64,000 nucleotides of DNA from Aerococcus sp. GTDB taxonomy: Bacteria > Bacillota > Bacilli > Lactobacillales > Aerococcaceae. The notes under the pieces were generated by a model that saw nothing but the letters and a program-made list of their open reading frames with translations, made no database searches and had not been told where the DNA came from. Shown in pieces: positions 8,760 through 17,973 of this stretch; position 1 is the first letter of the stretch, and each line of letters begins with the position of its first letter. The DNA lies in the NCBI GenBank assembly GCA_030528155.1, contig JAUMZL010000010.1, positions 1-64,000 on the forward strand. Reading direction: 5' to 3'. A program made the position numbers and the translations under genes.

Positions 8760-8826
8760 TCACCATAAGCAGAGGCCATCATGGACATGGCTTCCTACTT
8801 CCTTATCAGTAATAAATAACCATACT

Positions 8827-8890
8827 AAAAAACGATGTCTCCGCCTCTATTTCTACTTTGAATAGGAATAGAAAGGAAACATCGTTTTTT
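8827..8890. terminator. Bidirectional terminator
   Basis: AAAAAACGATGT (8827-8838) pairs with ACATCGTTTTTT (8879-8890), with further pairing inside. It lies between convergent genes and has A/T tracts for both directions. Confidence 0.85.
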
Positions 8891-8907
8891 CTATAATTAT
8901 CGACCGA

Positions 8908-11802
8908 TTAGCGCTTAAAGGCACGTTTGCAAGCGAACGGGTAAGTGGCAGCGGCAAGCTTATCTTGGTTGCCATAGACCACAACTTTAGGCTCATTCGC
9001 AAAATCATGGAGAAGCGCCGTATAGTCAGCGAGGTCTTTCGTTGTCGTTTGCATTGTTTCATCCAGCCGCTCTAGTAGCATTTCTTCCGTCGTCTGGCGG
9101 AAATAACGATTGAGCGCCAAACCATCCACTTGTTGCGGTGGCAACGGGAATTGGTAGCTCGTCAACGTGCCGATAATCAGACGTTTGAGGTCTTGGTCGT
9201 TGTATTGCGTTTCCTTCAAGCTTTGTGCCATATGCTGGAAAGCGTGAATGGTGCGGTCTACGTGTGGATCGCGGTAAGAATAAGCAAGTGCTAAACCATC
9301 TACCGTGATGAACATTCCCTCACCGTATGCGCCCCCTTGCAAGCGAATTTGATCATAGAGGATCTCGTTACTCATCAAATTAGTGAGTACCCGCCATTTT
9401 CCATGTTCCTGCCAGTTGGGCAATCGATTGCCCATTGCCACATATTGAACATTGCTACGGGCGCTCAGTGCTTCACTCGTCAATGATAATGTTTCTTCAC
9501 TCAGATGGTATTCCTGCTGAGCTAGTGGTAATTTAGCAATAAAAGCTCTAGCTTCAGAAACGAAGGCAGTCTGATCTTTCGCTTCGCCGGTCAAGCTCAC
9601 TACCGGCTCATCGCTCGACAGTACCCGATGCAAAACTTTTTTCCAACGAGCGATCACGCTCTCAGGTTCCTGTTCCAATGCCTCCAATAAGGCACTCACG
9701 TGGTCGTAATAGGTCACGCCACCCAACAGCTCGCGATAGTACCCATTCGTCGCCAAGCCCGCCTGTAGACGATCCAGCGCCACGCGGTTACCGGCTGCAT
9801 CCACCTCTTCTTCTATGCCTGTCTTCAACTGCTTGATCACCAACTTAATCCGCTCAATATCCTCCCATTGACTGGTGAAGAGCACTTCTTCCAACAAAGA
9901 AAAGGCTTTTTGAGTATTGTGCTTCAGAGCATTAAAAGATAATACCAAGCGCACGTCCCCTTTAGCTTTCTTGGTAGCGTAGACTTTGGGGCGCATCTGA
10001 ATTCCATTTGTGACACCAGCGACAGCAATTTCCAACTTCTGGTAGGAATGATGCGCTGTATTCAATGTCCCCAGTAAATGACAGAGATCAGAAACATACG
10101 GTAAGTCCGCGTTCTTTAAATGATTCAACGCCAAGGTTATCGTTACATAGCGCACCCCGTTCGTCGGTTGTGGGTGGTACAGTAGCGTTCCATTCATTGG
10201 TAGCGCCTGCCTTACTTCGTCAAATACCGTCACTTGTCGTTCAATATCTGTAAGCTTCAACTGTGGAAGGGTATGAACAGCTGCCGGTGTGTCCGGGGTT
10301 TGTTGATAGATTTGAAGCGCCTGATTTTCAGAAATCAAGGCCGCCACTTCCCCTTCGCTCATAGCTGCCTGTTCTTCGGCCAAAGTGGCACTCACTTCTT
10401 GATCTTTCTGACTGAACAGTCCCGTTTTAGGCTCATGCAGCAGGATCACGCGCGCTTTAGCCTGTACCAATTTTTCACGCACCCAGCGATCAAAAGCGCC
10501 ACTCTCAATGTCCTCACGCAATTGCTTGAATAATTTTTGGAAATGCATACCGTCAGTCGGATTATTACGGTAGCGCCAGCCAGACATCATCTGAATGAAC
10601 AGCGTCAATCCGCGATTTGCTCCTCCGAGTTTTCGAATCATCAATTCACTCGCATCAGCCACAGCCACGAGTAATTCCCGATTCACACCTTCCCTAGCCA
10701 CAGATTCAAAGGTCTTTTCGATAATCTGAACAATTTCATCACGCTGCATAGCATTCATGCGTTCAACTACAAAACTGAAATCCAGGTAATACCCGTTGTT
10801 GCCCTGAACATAGAGGTCTTCAGCATATCCTGCTTCTACTAATGCCTCCTGCAACGCTCCCGCTTCACTTTCAATCAATGCTGTCAGTAAAATACCTAAA
10901 CGATACTGATCGATCAGCGTTTCACAGGTTCCAAATGGCACGGTATAAGAAAGATAGCTGTCCGTTGCTGCCGTTTGCTGATCGTCGCCATTGTAGTAAG
11001 TGGTGGCCTTTTGATCACCCAAGGGCCACGCTGGCGTCTGCATGGTGATGATTTGGTGGCTATCCTCAAAGTGACTGAAGAACTCGCCATCAATCTGTTC
11101 GAGCGCTCGGTTGATGTCAATGTCTCCGTACAAGCCCACGAGCGCATTATCTGGACGATAGTAGCGTTTGTAAAAGGCCAAAAAATCCTGATAAGTTAAA
11201 GTTGGAATGTCATAAGGATATCCCCCCGATTCATTCGCATAGGTAGACTCAGGGTGCGCATACTGTTGAATCTGACGACTCACCTGGCGATCCGTATCGC
11301 CGTATTCTCCGCGCATTTCATTGTAGACGATACCGTTGTAACGCATGGTTTCTTTAGAATCCAATAGCTCTTTATGCCATCCTTCTTGTTTAAAAATGCG
11401 TTCGTCTTTCAATACATTGGGGAAAAACACTGCATCGAGATAGACATCCATTAAATGATGGAAATCCTCCTCATTCATGGATGCTACCGGGAAGCAGGTC
11501 ATATCAGAAAAAGTCATCGCATTGAGGAAGGTACTCATTGAGGCCTTCACCATCTGCATGAAAGGGTCTTTCACTGGATACTTGCGTGACCCTGATAAAA
11601 CAGTATGTTCAACGATATGGGCGGCCCCAGTGGAATCGAGCGGTGGCGTCTTAAAACCAATGCCAAAGGTGCGATTCAAATCCGCTGTCTCTAACCACAC
11701 CACCTCGCCACCAGATCGTTCATGATGATAGTAGTGCGCTACGGCTGAAATATCTGGCAATTCTTCTGTTTTTATCAGTTGAAATCCATGAATTAATGTC
11801 AT
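8908..11802 (-). CDS. M16C zinc metallopeptidase (presequence-protease/insulinase-like)
   Basis: 964 residues. The inverted zinc motif HIVEH lies at 62-66 and the third ligand is E140 in KQEGWHKE, 75 residues later, as in family M16. The four-domain length near 970 with both halves on one chain indicates subfamily M16C (Cym1/PreP, and the insulinase-family peptidases of Firmicutes), which degrade unfolded peptides inside a closed chamber. No signal peptide is visible, so it is probably cytosolic. Start ATG has AGAAGG 6 nt upstream. It stands alone, convergent with the small membrane gene and divergent from the YlmD-like gene. Confidence 0.92.
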   Translation of the reverse strand: MTLIHGFQLIKTEELPDISAVAHYYHHERSGGEVVWLETADLNRTFGIGFKTPPLDSTGAAHIVEHTVLSGSRKYPVKDPFMQMVKASMSTFLNAMTFSDMTCFPVASMNEEDFHHLMDVYLDAVFFPNVLKDERIFKQEGWHKELLDSKETMRYNGIVYNEMRGEYGDTDRQVSRQIQQYAHPESTYANESGGYPYDIPTLTYQDFLAFYKRYYRPDNALVGLYGDIDINRALEQIDGEFFSHFEDSHQIITMQTPAWPLGDQKATTYYNGDDQQTAATDSYLSYTVPFGTCETLIDQYRLGILLTALIESEAGALQEALVEAGYAEDLYVQGNNGYYLDFSFVVERMNAMQRDEIVQIIEKTFESVAREGVNRELLVAVADASELMIRKLGGANRGLTLFIQMMSGWRYRNNPTDGMHFQKLFKQLREDIESGAFDRWVREKLVQAKARVILLHEPKTGLFSQKDQEVSATLAEEQAAMSEGEVAALISENQALQIYQQTPDTPAAVHTLPQLKLTDIERQVTVFDEVRQALPMNGTLLYHPQPTNGVRYVTITLALNHLKNADLPYVSDLCHLLGTLNTAHHSYQKLEIAVAGVTNGIQMRPKVYATKKAKGDVRLVLSFNALKHNTQKAFSLLEEVLFTSQWEDIERIKLVIKQLKTGIEEEVDAAGNRVALDRLQAGLATNGYYRELLGGVTYYDHVSALLEALEQEPESVIARWKKVLHRVLSSDEPVVSLTGEAKDQTAFVSEARAFIAKLPLAQQEYHLSEETLSLTSEALSARSNVQYVAMGNRLPNWQEHGKWRVLTNLMSNEILYDQIRLQGGAYGEGMFITVDGLALAYSYRDPHVDRTIHAFQHMAQSLKETQYNDQDLKRLIIGTLTSYQFPLPPQQVDGLALNRYFRQTTEEMLLERLDETMQTTTKDLADYTALLHDFANEPKVVVYGNQDKLAAATYPFACKRAFKR

Positions 11803-11977
11803 ACTTACCTTCTCATCTCTTTCCGTGCCTCAATCCGTGTATGAGGCAATTATTATGAAGTGTTTAGTTCTTAATTAAAAAAGGCGCTCCTCTGAGCAAT
11901 CTTTACCGTAAATCATTACAATAGAGATGACAAGCGGAGCCTTCCGCCAGTTTAATGATAAAGTGAGGCCTGATCTA

Positions 11978-12742
11978 ATGTCTATCCATTACTACCAACA
12001 AACCCCATCAGTTACTGCCGGTACTACATTGCGTGATGCTACGTTGCCCGCTGCCGGTAGCATGGGAATCGGAAATCCCGAAACGCACGATGCGGTAATG
12101 CAAAATCGCCAAAGTTTCCTCAACACCCTAAAAATCACCCGTGACCAGTGGATCCAAGCGCGTCAAACGCACAGTGATGTCGTCTGCGAAGTCACCCACC
12201 GCAATGGCGGCTGGGGGTTCGACGAAATTATGACCGCCGTCCAAGATTGCGACGGCCTCTACACCATGGAAAGTGAGCTCATGCTCGCCATCTTCACGGC
12301 GGATTGTGTTCCGGTGATTTTCTGGGATGAAACTTCCCCACTCATTGGCGTCATTCATTCTGGCTGGCGCGGTACCGTTCAAGGCATCACTCCTAAAGCG
12401 TTACTCACCATTCAAAATGAGAAAGGTATTGCTTTGAAAAATCTGCGGGTCATTCTCGGTCCCTCGCTCGCAAAGGCTCACTTCGAGGTGGATGAAGACG
12501 TTTATCTGCGCTTCAAGCACTTAGGGTATACCGATAATTATAGCGCTTATCGTCCAGAAACTCACAAATATCATATCGATAATCAAGGCGTTGTCTACGA
12601 ACAATGTCGCCGTATTGGTATTCCTGAGGAGAATATCACTCGCTCGACCTTTGACACCTTCAGCGAAGAGACCGGCTTTTCATATCGTCAGAATAAAACA
12701 AAAGGCCGCCACATGAGCTTCATCATTCGACATGATGACTAA
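11978..12742 (+). CDS. YlmD/PgeF-family protein (multicopper polyphenol oxidase-like, DUF152)
   Basis: 254 residues from the ATG at 11978 (GTGAGG about 9 nt upstream). A start at 11927 would add 17 residues, but a -10-like TACAAT at 11917-11922 would put the transcript start past it. Family motifs: ARQTHSDVV, TADCVPV with the metal-ligand Cys, and HSGWRGT. Proteins of this family have been assigned laccase activity, purine nucleoside phosphorylase/adenosine deaminase activity, and clearance of misplaced amino acids in peptidoglycan precursors (PgeF); the sequence cannot decide. In many Gram-positives the gene sits near ftsZ/sepF, but not here. Confidence 0.82.
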   Translation: MSIHYYQQTPSVTAGTTLRDATLPAAGSMGIGNPETHDAVMQNRQSFLNTLKITRDQWIQARQTHSDVVCEVTHRNGGWGFDEIMTAVQDCDGLYTMESELMLAIFTADCVPVIFWDETSPLIGVIHSGWRGTVQGITPKALLTIQNEKGIALKNLRVILGPSLAKAHFEVDEDVYLRFKHLGYTDNYSAYRPETHKYHIDNQGVVYEQCRRIGIPEENITRSTFDTFSEETGFSYRQNKTKGRHMSFIIRHDD

Positions 12743-12830
12743 TGGACATGTGACGCCCCGATCAGAAAGCTCAACACTTTCCTTGTTATGACTGTGTTTC
12801 GCCAACCCAACTATGGCGTAGCGGATGGAA

Positions 12831-13217
12831 TCAGAAGCGCGGTTCTTCACCTGGGCCGCGATCGAATCCTCCAGCCGTTAAAAATTCATTGTACAAAATA
12901 CGACGGACGTCTTCTTCCGTTAGACTCGTCATCTGTTCCTTCGCTAATGCTTGCTTAATTTCATCAGCTTGTTCCGGATTGTGATAGATTTTGTGGATAG
13001 CTTTAATGCTCAACCCTTCCGTCAGGTAATCCTTAATCTCTAACAGTCGATCGACATCATTCAAAGAATACATACGGCGATTAGTTGTTGTACGATCCGG
13101 TGAAATCAATTCTTGATCTTCATAGTAGCGAATTTGACGGGCGGTTAAATCCGTTAACTTGGTGACGGTACCAATTGGAAAGACAGCCATCGAACGACGC
13201 AGTTCTTTTTCTTTCAT
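12831..13217 (-). CDS. glnR: MerR-family regulator GlnR
   Basis: 128 residues from the ATG at 13217 (AAGGAGG 8 nt upstream; a longer reading to 13235 is unlikely). The start MKEKELRRSMAVFPIGTVTKLTDLTARQIRYYE is diagnostic of GlnR, the nitrogen regulator that represses glnA and ammonium uptake genes when glutamine is plentiful. The winged-helix DNA-binding part covers residues 12-80; the C-terminal tail senses feedback-inhibited glutamine synthetase. Usually glnR is followed by glnA; no glnA is present here. An extended -10 (TGTTATAAT) lies upstream on the minus strand. A near match to the GlnR box TGTNAN7TNACA with a wrong last base (TGTAA, 7 nt, TCACT) lies near 13340-13356. Confidence 0.88.
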   Translation of the reverse strand: MKEKELRRSMAVFPIGTVTKLTDLTARQIRYYEDQELISPDRTTTNRRMYSLNDVDRLLEIKDYLTEGLSIKAIHKIYHNPEQADEIKQALAKEQMTSLTEEDVRRILYNEFLTAGGFDRGPGEEPRF

Positions 13218-13450
13218 CGTCTTTGCCTCCTTCATACGGTTGTTTACAATCTATGTTATATGCAACCGGTGTAAATTGCAACATATCGATTCCCTCATTA
13301 TAACAGTTTTCACTAAACAATTAATTCTAACATATGAAGTGACGATAGTTTACACATTGAGGAATTGTTTACCCAATCATGAACACTCATGTTAGAAAGA
13401 AACCGTTTCATTCCATCCCCGCTTTTCTAAATGGCGAAAACATTTTTTAG

Positions 13451-13478
13451 TTTCCATCCTAAAAATTACTGTTATAAT
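13451..13478 (+). promoter_or_regulatory. Promoter of the CDF exporter gene
   Basis: TTTCCA (13451-13456), 16 nt, then TATAAT (13473-13478) preceded by TG at the extended position (TGTTATAAT). Confidence 0.55.
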
Positions 13479-13509
13479 AGACCCCGAATAATTTCAGGAG
13501 AGGTGTCTC

Positions 13510-14406
13510 ATGTCACAACAATCCGCACAAAAAGATCTCAAACAAGCCGAAAAGGGCTCTATCCTTTCACTATGCACCTATGCCATCATTACTGTCGCCA
13601 AAATTGCAGTGGGTATCCTCTTTGGCTCACAAGCGGTATTGGCCGATGGGATGAACAATCTGACAGACACCATTAATTCCCTGATTATCCTCGGAGGCAT
13701 CCGCTACTCCCAGCGTCCAGCCGATGCTAATCATCGCTATGGTCACTGGAAGGGTGAGACGATTGCGACGTTACTGATGAGCTTTATCATCCTCTATATT
13801 GGAATCGAAGTACTTATCAATAGCGCTAAGAAGCTCTTCCTCTCCCCAGCTACGCCGCCACATCTACTCTCCGCTATCGTCGGTGCCCTCAGTGGTGTGT
13901 TGATGCTTGGGGTATATCTCTACAACACCCGACTCAGCGAAAAAATTCACAGTCTGAGTCTGAAAGCCTCAGCGCGTGACAATCTCTCCGATGCCCTGAC
14001 ATCATTCTCAACCACAGTGACGGTCATTGCCGCTCAACTCGGCTTGGCATGGCTGGATACCGTAATGGCCGTGATTGTCGGGGGCATTATCATCCGCACG
14101 GGCCTGGAAATTTTTAAAGAGAGTGCCTTTGCGCTCACCGATGGCTTTGACGAAACCAAGTTGGATCATTATGCCGTTGCGATACTCAACACCATTCCCG
14201 CTGTGCGCCAGATTCGCAGCATCCGCGGTCGTAAATACGGGGCCAATATTTACCTCGACATTACCATTCTGATCGATGGGCATCTATCCGTTGAGGATGG
14301 TCATAGCGTCACCGAAGAGGTAGAAGACCTATTGCAGGATCGCTTTGGTATTGAAGTGGTAGATGTCCATGTGGAACCTTACCGCGAGCCATTTATTTCT
14401 CATTAA
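13510..14406 (+). CDS. Cation diffusion facilitator metal exporter, MntE-like
   Basis: 298 residues with six predicted membrane helices followed by a cytoplasmic ferredoxin-like domain (about 215-298). The transport site would use NNLTD in helix 2 and DNLSD in helix 5, an Asn-Asp-Asp-Asp set without the histidine of zinc CDFs. That favours manganese (MntE of streptococci) or iron over zinc; this is inference. HRYGHWKGE follows helix 2 as in the family. It has its own promoter and GGAGAGG ribosome site, is divergent from glnR, and ends at a bidirectional terminator. Confidence 0.86.
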   Translation: MSQQSAQKDLKQAEKGSILSLCTYAIITVAKIAVGILFGSQAVLADGMNNLTDTINSLIILGGIRYSQRPADANHRYGHWKGETIATLLMSFIILYIGIEVLINSAKKLFLSPATPPHLLSAIVGALSGVLMLGVYLYNTRLSEKIHSLSLKASARDNLSDALTSFSTTVTVIAAQLGLAWLDTVMAVIVGGIIIRTGLEIFKESAFALTDGFDETKLDHYAVAILNTIPAVRQIRSIRGRKYGANIYLDITILIDGHLSVEDGHSVTEEVEDLLQDRFGIEVVDVHVEPYREPFISH

Positions 14407-14414
14407 CCTTAGAT

Positions 14415-14458
14415 AAAAAATCCCCCAGTCGCTAGCATGTGACTGGGGGATTTTGTTT
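14415..14458. terminator. Bidirectional terminator
   Basis: AAAAATCCCCCAGTC pairs with GACTGGGGGATTTT with one mismatch, giving T-runs for both strands. It separates the CDF gene from copB. Confidence 0.85.
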
Positions 14459-14464
14459 TATCAA

Positions 14465-16132
14465 CTAATGATGATGAGCGAGCGCTTTGTCGTTTAATAA
14501 TTGGGCATTGACGGCACAGATAACTGTTGAGAAAGACATAATCAATCCACTCAACGCTGGGCCAATGGTGATACCAATCGGCGCCAATAACCCTGCCGCA
14601 ATCGGTAAGGCTACCAGGTTGTACCCAGCTCCCCACCAGAGATTTTGTTTAATCTTACGTTGGGTAGCGTGGGAGAGAGAGAGAATATTTAAAGTATCGT
14701 AAATATTATTTTCAACCAAAATAATATCGGCAGATTCAATCGCCACATCGGTTCCTGCACCAATTGCAACGCCGACTTCTGCTTGCGCGAGCGCGGGCGC
14801 ATCATTGATCCCATCGCCGATCATCATGACCGCGTGCCCTTCCTGCTGTAACACTTGGATGTTCGTTGCTTTTTCATCGGGACGTACTTCACTGAAGACA
14901 CGATCAATCCCTAACTTTTCAGCAACCGCACTTGCAACGGTCTCTTGATCTCCTGTCATCATCACTGCTTCAATATTCGCTTCATGCAAGGCTGCAATCA
15001 CTTCTTTGGCTTCGGGACGCACTTGATCACTTGAAGCAATCATCCCAACTGCCTGCCCGTCCACAATGACGAATACTACTGTTCGGCCTTGCTTTGTTGC
15101 TGCTTGGAAACGGGCCTCGTCGTAAGTGATCCCCGCTTGCTTCGTTGCGCTGGGGCTCAATACTTGTACGGTATGCCCTGCGATAGTTCCGGCCAGACCC
15201 TTCCCTGTCAAACTCGTGAAATCACTGACAGGCAATGGGGTAATCTGCTGTTGCGTTGCATAGCGCACAATCCCAGCTGCAATCGGATGTTCAGATTGCT
15301 TTTCCAGGCTGTAAGCATATTGCAAGACCTGAGTGCTGTCCCAATTGGTGAGAGGTTCTACTTGATCCACACCAAATTCTCCTTTTGTTAAGGTTCCGGT
15401 TTTATCAAATACCACTGTCGTCACGTGATGGGCCTCTTCAAAGGGAATGCGGCGCTGAATCAATAATCCGGCTGAGGCTGCTAATGAAGTCGAGCGCGCA
15501 TTCACGAGCGGCACGGCCAATCCCATTGCGTGTGGACAGGCGATAACGAAAGCGCTGACCATGAACTGAATAGCAACTTCAAAATTCTCCAGCTGCCACC
15601 ACAATACGAGTGCAAACAGTCCGACCCCCAGCGCTAAATAGAAGAGATAGCCGGCAATTCGATCCGCTAGCCCTTGTGTTTTCGATTTCTGTGCTTGAGC
15701 ATTTTCTACCAGATGGATGACTTGATTCAGATAAGAATCTGCTCCCGTCTTAGCTACCATTACTGTGAGAGCGCCATCACCGTTAATCGCCCCGGCAATG
15801 ACGTCATCGTCCTCGCCTTTTTCAATCGGCACAGATTCGCCTGTCAGTGCCGCCTCATTCACTTCAGAATGACCAGCGATAACCGTCCCATCCAATGGTA
15901 TTTTTTCACCCGGACGCACCAAAATACGATCCCCTGGTACAATATCATCGACAGCCACTGTTTCAACTTCGTCCACGTCGTTCAAACGATGCGCTTCATT
16001 CGGCAATAATTGGGCCAAAGCCTCCAGGTCGTGTGAAGCACTCATTTCTGAACGCATTTCAATCACGTGTCCAAGCAGCATAACCAGGATCAATGTCACC
16101 ATTTCGAAGTAGTAATTATGCATCCCCATCAT
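14465..16132 (-). CDS. copB: CopB-type copper ATPase, C-terminal part after a frameshift
   Basis: 555 residues beginning MMGMHNYYFEMVTLILVMLLGHVIEM. It holds the actuator motif TGES, the CPH metal site (ACPHAMGL) typical of CopB rather than CopA, the phosphorylation motif DKTGTLT, the ATP-binding domain, GDGINDAPAL, and the last two membrane helices. In the same frame, before the first ATG, the sequence reads PSANPDLG, so this is the continuation of the upstream protein in another frame. No ribosome site clearly precedes 16132. Expressed alone it would lack the first three helices. CopB exports Cu(I) or Ag(I). Confidence 0.85.
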   Translation of the reverse strand: MMGMHNYYFEMVTLILVMLLGHVIEMRSEMSASHDLEALAQLLPNEAHRLNDVDEVETVAVDDIVPGDRILVRPGEKIPLDGTVIAGHSEVNEAALTGESVPIEKGEDDDVIAGAINGDGALTVMVAKTGADSYLNQVIHLVENAQAQKSKTQGLADRIAGYLFYLALGVGLFALVLWWQLENFEVAIQFMVSAFVIACPHAMGLAVPLVNARSTSLAASAGLLIQRRIPFEEAHHVTTVVFDKTGTLTKGEFGVDQVEPLTNWDSTQVLQYAYSLEKQSEHPIAAGIVRYATQQQITPLPVSDFTSLTGKGLAGTIAGHTVQVLSPSATKQAGITYDEARFQAATKQGRTVVFVIVDGQAVGMIASSDQVRPEAKEVIAALHEANIEAVMMTGDQETVASAVAEKLGIDRVFSEVRPDEKATNIQVLQQEGHAVMMIGDGINDAPALAQAEVGVAIGAGTDVAIESADIILVENNIYDTLNILSLSHATQRKIKQNLWWGAGYNLVALPIAAGLLAPIGITIGPALSGLIMSFSTVICAVNAQLLNDKALAHHH

Positions 16133-16134
16133 GC

Positions 16135-16689
16135 CTAAATCAGGATTAGCGCTAGGAAAAAGCCACCAACAACACTGTACGCATACGAGGCAATAATCCC
16201 TAAACTAATCAACATCATCATACCTGGCCGTTTCATTTTCAGCTCATGGTACCCATGTTCCAAGAAAGGTTTTCCGCCATAGAAGAAGACAATTGTGGCT
16301 AGAATGAATTCTACCCAAGTTTGTCCCGGAAAAGACACGCTGTATCCCAGTAACATCATCATCATTGGTGATAACCAGGCAACAATGACTGCGAGCGGCA
16401 ATGTCACGAAAAAGCGCTTCTTCATATCAGCTATCATCATGGCATGGTGGTTGGCGTGTCCACCGTGGCCATGCATATGGTGGTCATGCGCCATCCCCTC
16501 ATGATCATGTATTTCGTGATGATCGTGCGCCATTCCTTCATGATTATGCTTTGCGTGGTGGTCATGCGTCATTTCATCATGACTATGCTTTGCGTGGTGC
16601 TCGTGCGTCATTCCATCATGATTATGCTTTGCATGGTGGTCGTGCGTCATCGCTTTCTTCGTATCCTCCTTGCGACCGGCTTTCGGCAT
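16135..16689 (-). CDS. copB: CopB-type copper ATPase, N-terminal part ending at a frameshift
   Basis: 184 residues: a basic start, five 13-residue His-rich repeats (residues 14-78), then three membrane helices ending ASYAYSVVGGFFLALILI and a stop. A normal CopB (about 740 residues) would go on directly into the next reading frame. The minus strand reads GGCTTTTTCCTAGCG; one more T in this run restores a single protein through F-F-P-S-A-N-P-D-L-G. So this is a one-base deletion, a sequencing error at a homopolymer, or a site of -1 frameshifting. The start has AAGGAG upstream and lies 30 nt after a CopY box. Confidence 0.85.
   Translation of the reverse strand: MPKAGRKEDTKKAMTHDHHAKHNHDGMTHEHHAKHSHDEMTHDHHAKHNHEGMAHDHHEIHDHEGMAHDHHMHGHGGHANHHAMMIADMKKRFFVTLPLAVIVAWLSPMMMMLLGYSVSFPGQTWVEFILATIVFFYGGKPFLEHGYHELKMKRPGMMMLISLGIIASYAYSVVGGFFLALILI
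16456..16650 (-). repeat. Five tandem 39-bp repeats coding for a His-rich metal-binding region
   Basis: Each unit codes for about MTHDHHAKHNHDG with small changes (MTHEHHAKHSHDE, MAHDHHEIHDHEG). About five or six of 13 residues are His. Such regions at the N-terminus of CopB ATPases bind Cu or Ag. The DNA repeats are close enough for slippage, so copy number may vary between strains. Confidence 0.85.
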
Positions 16690-16716
16690 TTTAAATCACT
16701 CCTTATATGATCCGTT

Positions 16717-16792
16717 TACATTTGTAATCATACCTTCACCCCTTAGTATAAAGACTGACAATAAAAATGCAAGTGATTATACTACATTTGTA
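16717..16792 (-). promoter_or_regulatory. copB promoter with two CopY operators
   Basis: TACATTTGTA occurs twice (16717-16726 and 16783-16792), both exact matches to the cop box TACANNTGTA. Between them, on the minus strand, lie TTGCAT (16767-16772) and TATACT (16745-16750), 16 nt apart. One box lies just upstream of the -35 and the other past the start point, as expected for copper-relieved repression by CopY. No copY gene is in the window. Confidence 0.85.
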
Positions 16793-16823
16793 GACGATTT
16801 TTTTACCTTTTCCATTTCTTAAC

Positions 16824-16853
16824 AAAAAGCCAGCCGATACTTCGGCTGGCTAA
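16824..16853 (-). terminator. Terminator after msrA
   Basis: AGCCAGCCGA, loop AGTA, TCGGCTGGCT and TTTTTG on the minus strand. Confidence 0.85.
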
Positions 16854-16919
16854 TGCTGATTATTCTCTTTTGCGCGCAGTCTTTATCAACCACGTACGGA
16901 CTCGTTTTAATCTACTTAT

Positions 16920-17453
16920 TTAATCATTCCAGTGTTTTTTCTTAAAACGTTGGCGGCCAGACCCCTCGGAATAGAGTTGGTAGTGTAAGGGATTCTTCTG
17001 ATAGTAATCTTGATGATAGTCTTCAGCAGGATAAAATGGCTTTTCTTCCTCAATAGCCGTCACGATAGGTTTCTTGAAACGACCACTTGCTGCTAAATTA
17101 GCTTTAGATTGTTCCGCAATGACCTTTTGTTCCTCATCATGGTAAAAAATAACCGGACGATAAGAACTGCCGCGATCGGCAAATTGCCCCATAGCATCAG
17201 TTGGATCGGTCTGTTGCCAATAAATTTCCACCAGATCACGATAACTCATGATTTCAGGATCGTAGGTAATCTGAACCGCTTCGGTATGCCCCGTCTTACC
17301 ACTGCATACCTGTTCATACGTTGGGTTAGGCACATCGCCTCCCGTGTATCCTGAGATAACCGCTTCAATCCCCGGTTGCTCATCGAAAGGATGCACCATG
17401 CACCAAAAACACCCACCAGCAAAGATCGCTGTTTCTGTTCGTTTTGTTTCCAT
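16920..17453 (-). CDS. msrA: Peptide methionine (S)-S-oxide reductase
   Basis: 177 residues from the ATG at 17453 (AAGGAAG at a good distance; the GTG at 17462 lies inside that site). The active motif GCFWC (Cys 15 and 18), SGYTGG and the GHTEAVQ stretch identify MsrA, which reduces methionine-S-sulfoxide in proteins with thioredoxin. There is no fused MsrB domain. The gene is monocistronic, with a terminator at each side, and lies next to the copper gene, which fits an oxidative-stress theme but shows no shared control. Confidence 0.95.
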   Translation of the reverse strand: METKRTETAIFAGGCFWCMVHPFDEQPGIEAVISGYTGGDVPNPTYEQVCSGKTGHTEAVQITYDPEIMSYRDLVEIYWQQTDPTDAMGQFADRGSSYRPVIFYHDEEQKVIAEQSKANLAASGRFKKPIVTAIEEEKPFYPAEDYHQDYYQKNPLHYQLYSEGSGRQRFKKKHWND

Positions 17454-17547
17454 AACTTTCACTTCCTTACTGTCATTGTTTTCCGACTATTGTAACGAGT
17501 AAAGGCTTCCAGCGCTACTTATTTGCTTAACATTAAGAGAATCCTAG

Positions 17548-17584
17548 TAAAAAACACGTCCCACCAGGAGGGCAGGACGTGTTG
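17548..17584 (-). terminator. Terminator after ridA
   Basis: AACACGTCC pairs with GGACGTGTT around a 12-nt loop and is followed by T6 on the minus strand. Confidence 0.8.
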
Positions 17585-17606
17585 ATGGTTATTATTTTTA
17601 TACGTA

Positions 17607-17951
17607 TTAAGCTTCTGGTGCTTTCATCACAGCATCGATTTCCAATTTTGCCCCACGAACTAATCCGGTTACTCCGAAGAGGCTGCGGGTTGGTTTGGTG
17701 TTGGTGAAGAATTCTTCGTAGGCCGCGTTGATTTCTGAAACAGCATCAACATCCGTCGTATAAACGGCCGTTTTAATGACATCTTCCTTTGTCACACCTT
17801 CTGCTTTCGCAGCATCAACAATATGATTGAGGATTAAGGTCGTTTGATCTTTGATAGAAGCTTGGGAAATTTCACCGTCAGCTTCGATTGGTAATTGACC
17901 TGAGATGAAGATCAATCCGTTTTCTTTACGATAATTTGCAAATGCAGCCAT
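17607..17951 (-). CDS. ridA: RidA/YjgF/YER057c family deaminase
   Basis: 114 residues, the normal length. FISGQLPIEADG and TRSLFGVTGLVRGAKLEIDAVM match the RidA fold; the arginine in TRS is the one that binds the carboxylate of the enamine or imine. RidA hydrolyses 2-aminoacrylate and related imines released by PLP enzymes, which otherwise damage PLP proteins. Here it is the last gene of a unit with a pyridoxal kinase and a YheO-like regulator, next to D-serine dehydratase, an enzyme that produces 2-aminoacrylate. The spacing to the kinase gene is 22 nt. The context strongly supports a role in detoxifying that intermediate. Confidence 0.9.
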   Translation of the reverse strand: MAAFANYRKENGLIFISGQLPIEADGEISQASIKDQTTLILNHIVDAAKAEGVTKEDVIKTAVYTTDVDAVSEINAAYEEFFTNTKPTRSLFGVTGLVRGAKLEIDAVMKAPEA

Positions 17952-17973
17952 AATATAGCCTCCTTAAAAAATT

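Noticed and set aside
13320..13380. GlnR operator in the glnR-CDF intergenic region
   Set aside because: The best site misses a fixed base of TGTNAN7TNACA and lies too far from a mapped promoter; mentioned only in the glnR entry.
16401..16710. Long open frames on the plus strand through the His-rich part of copB
   Set aside because: They mirror the repetitive His codons of the real gene on the minus strand and have no start signals or family match.
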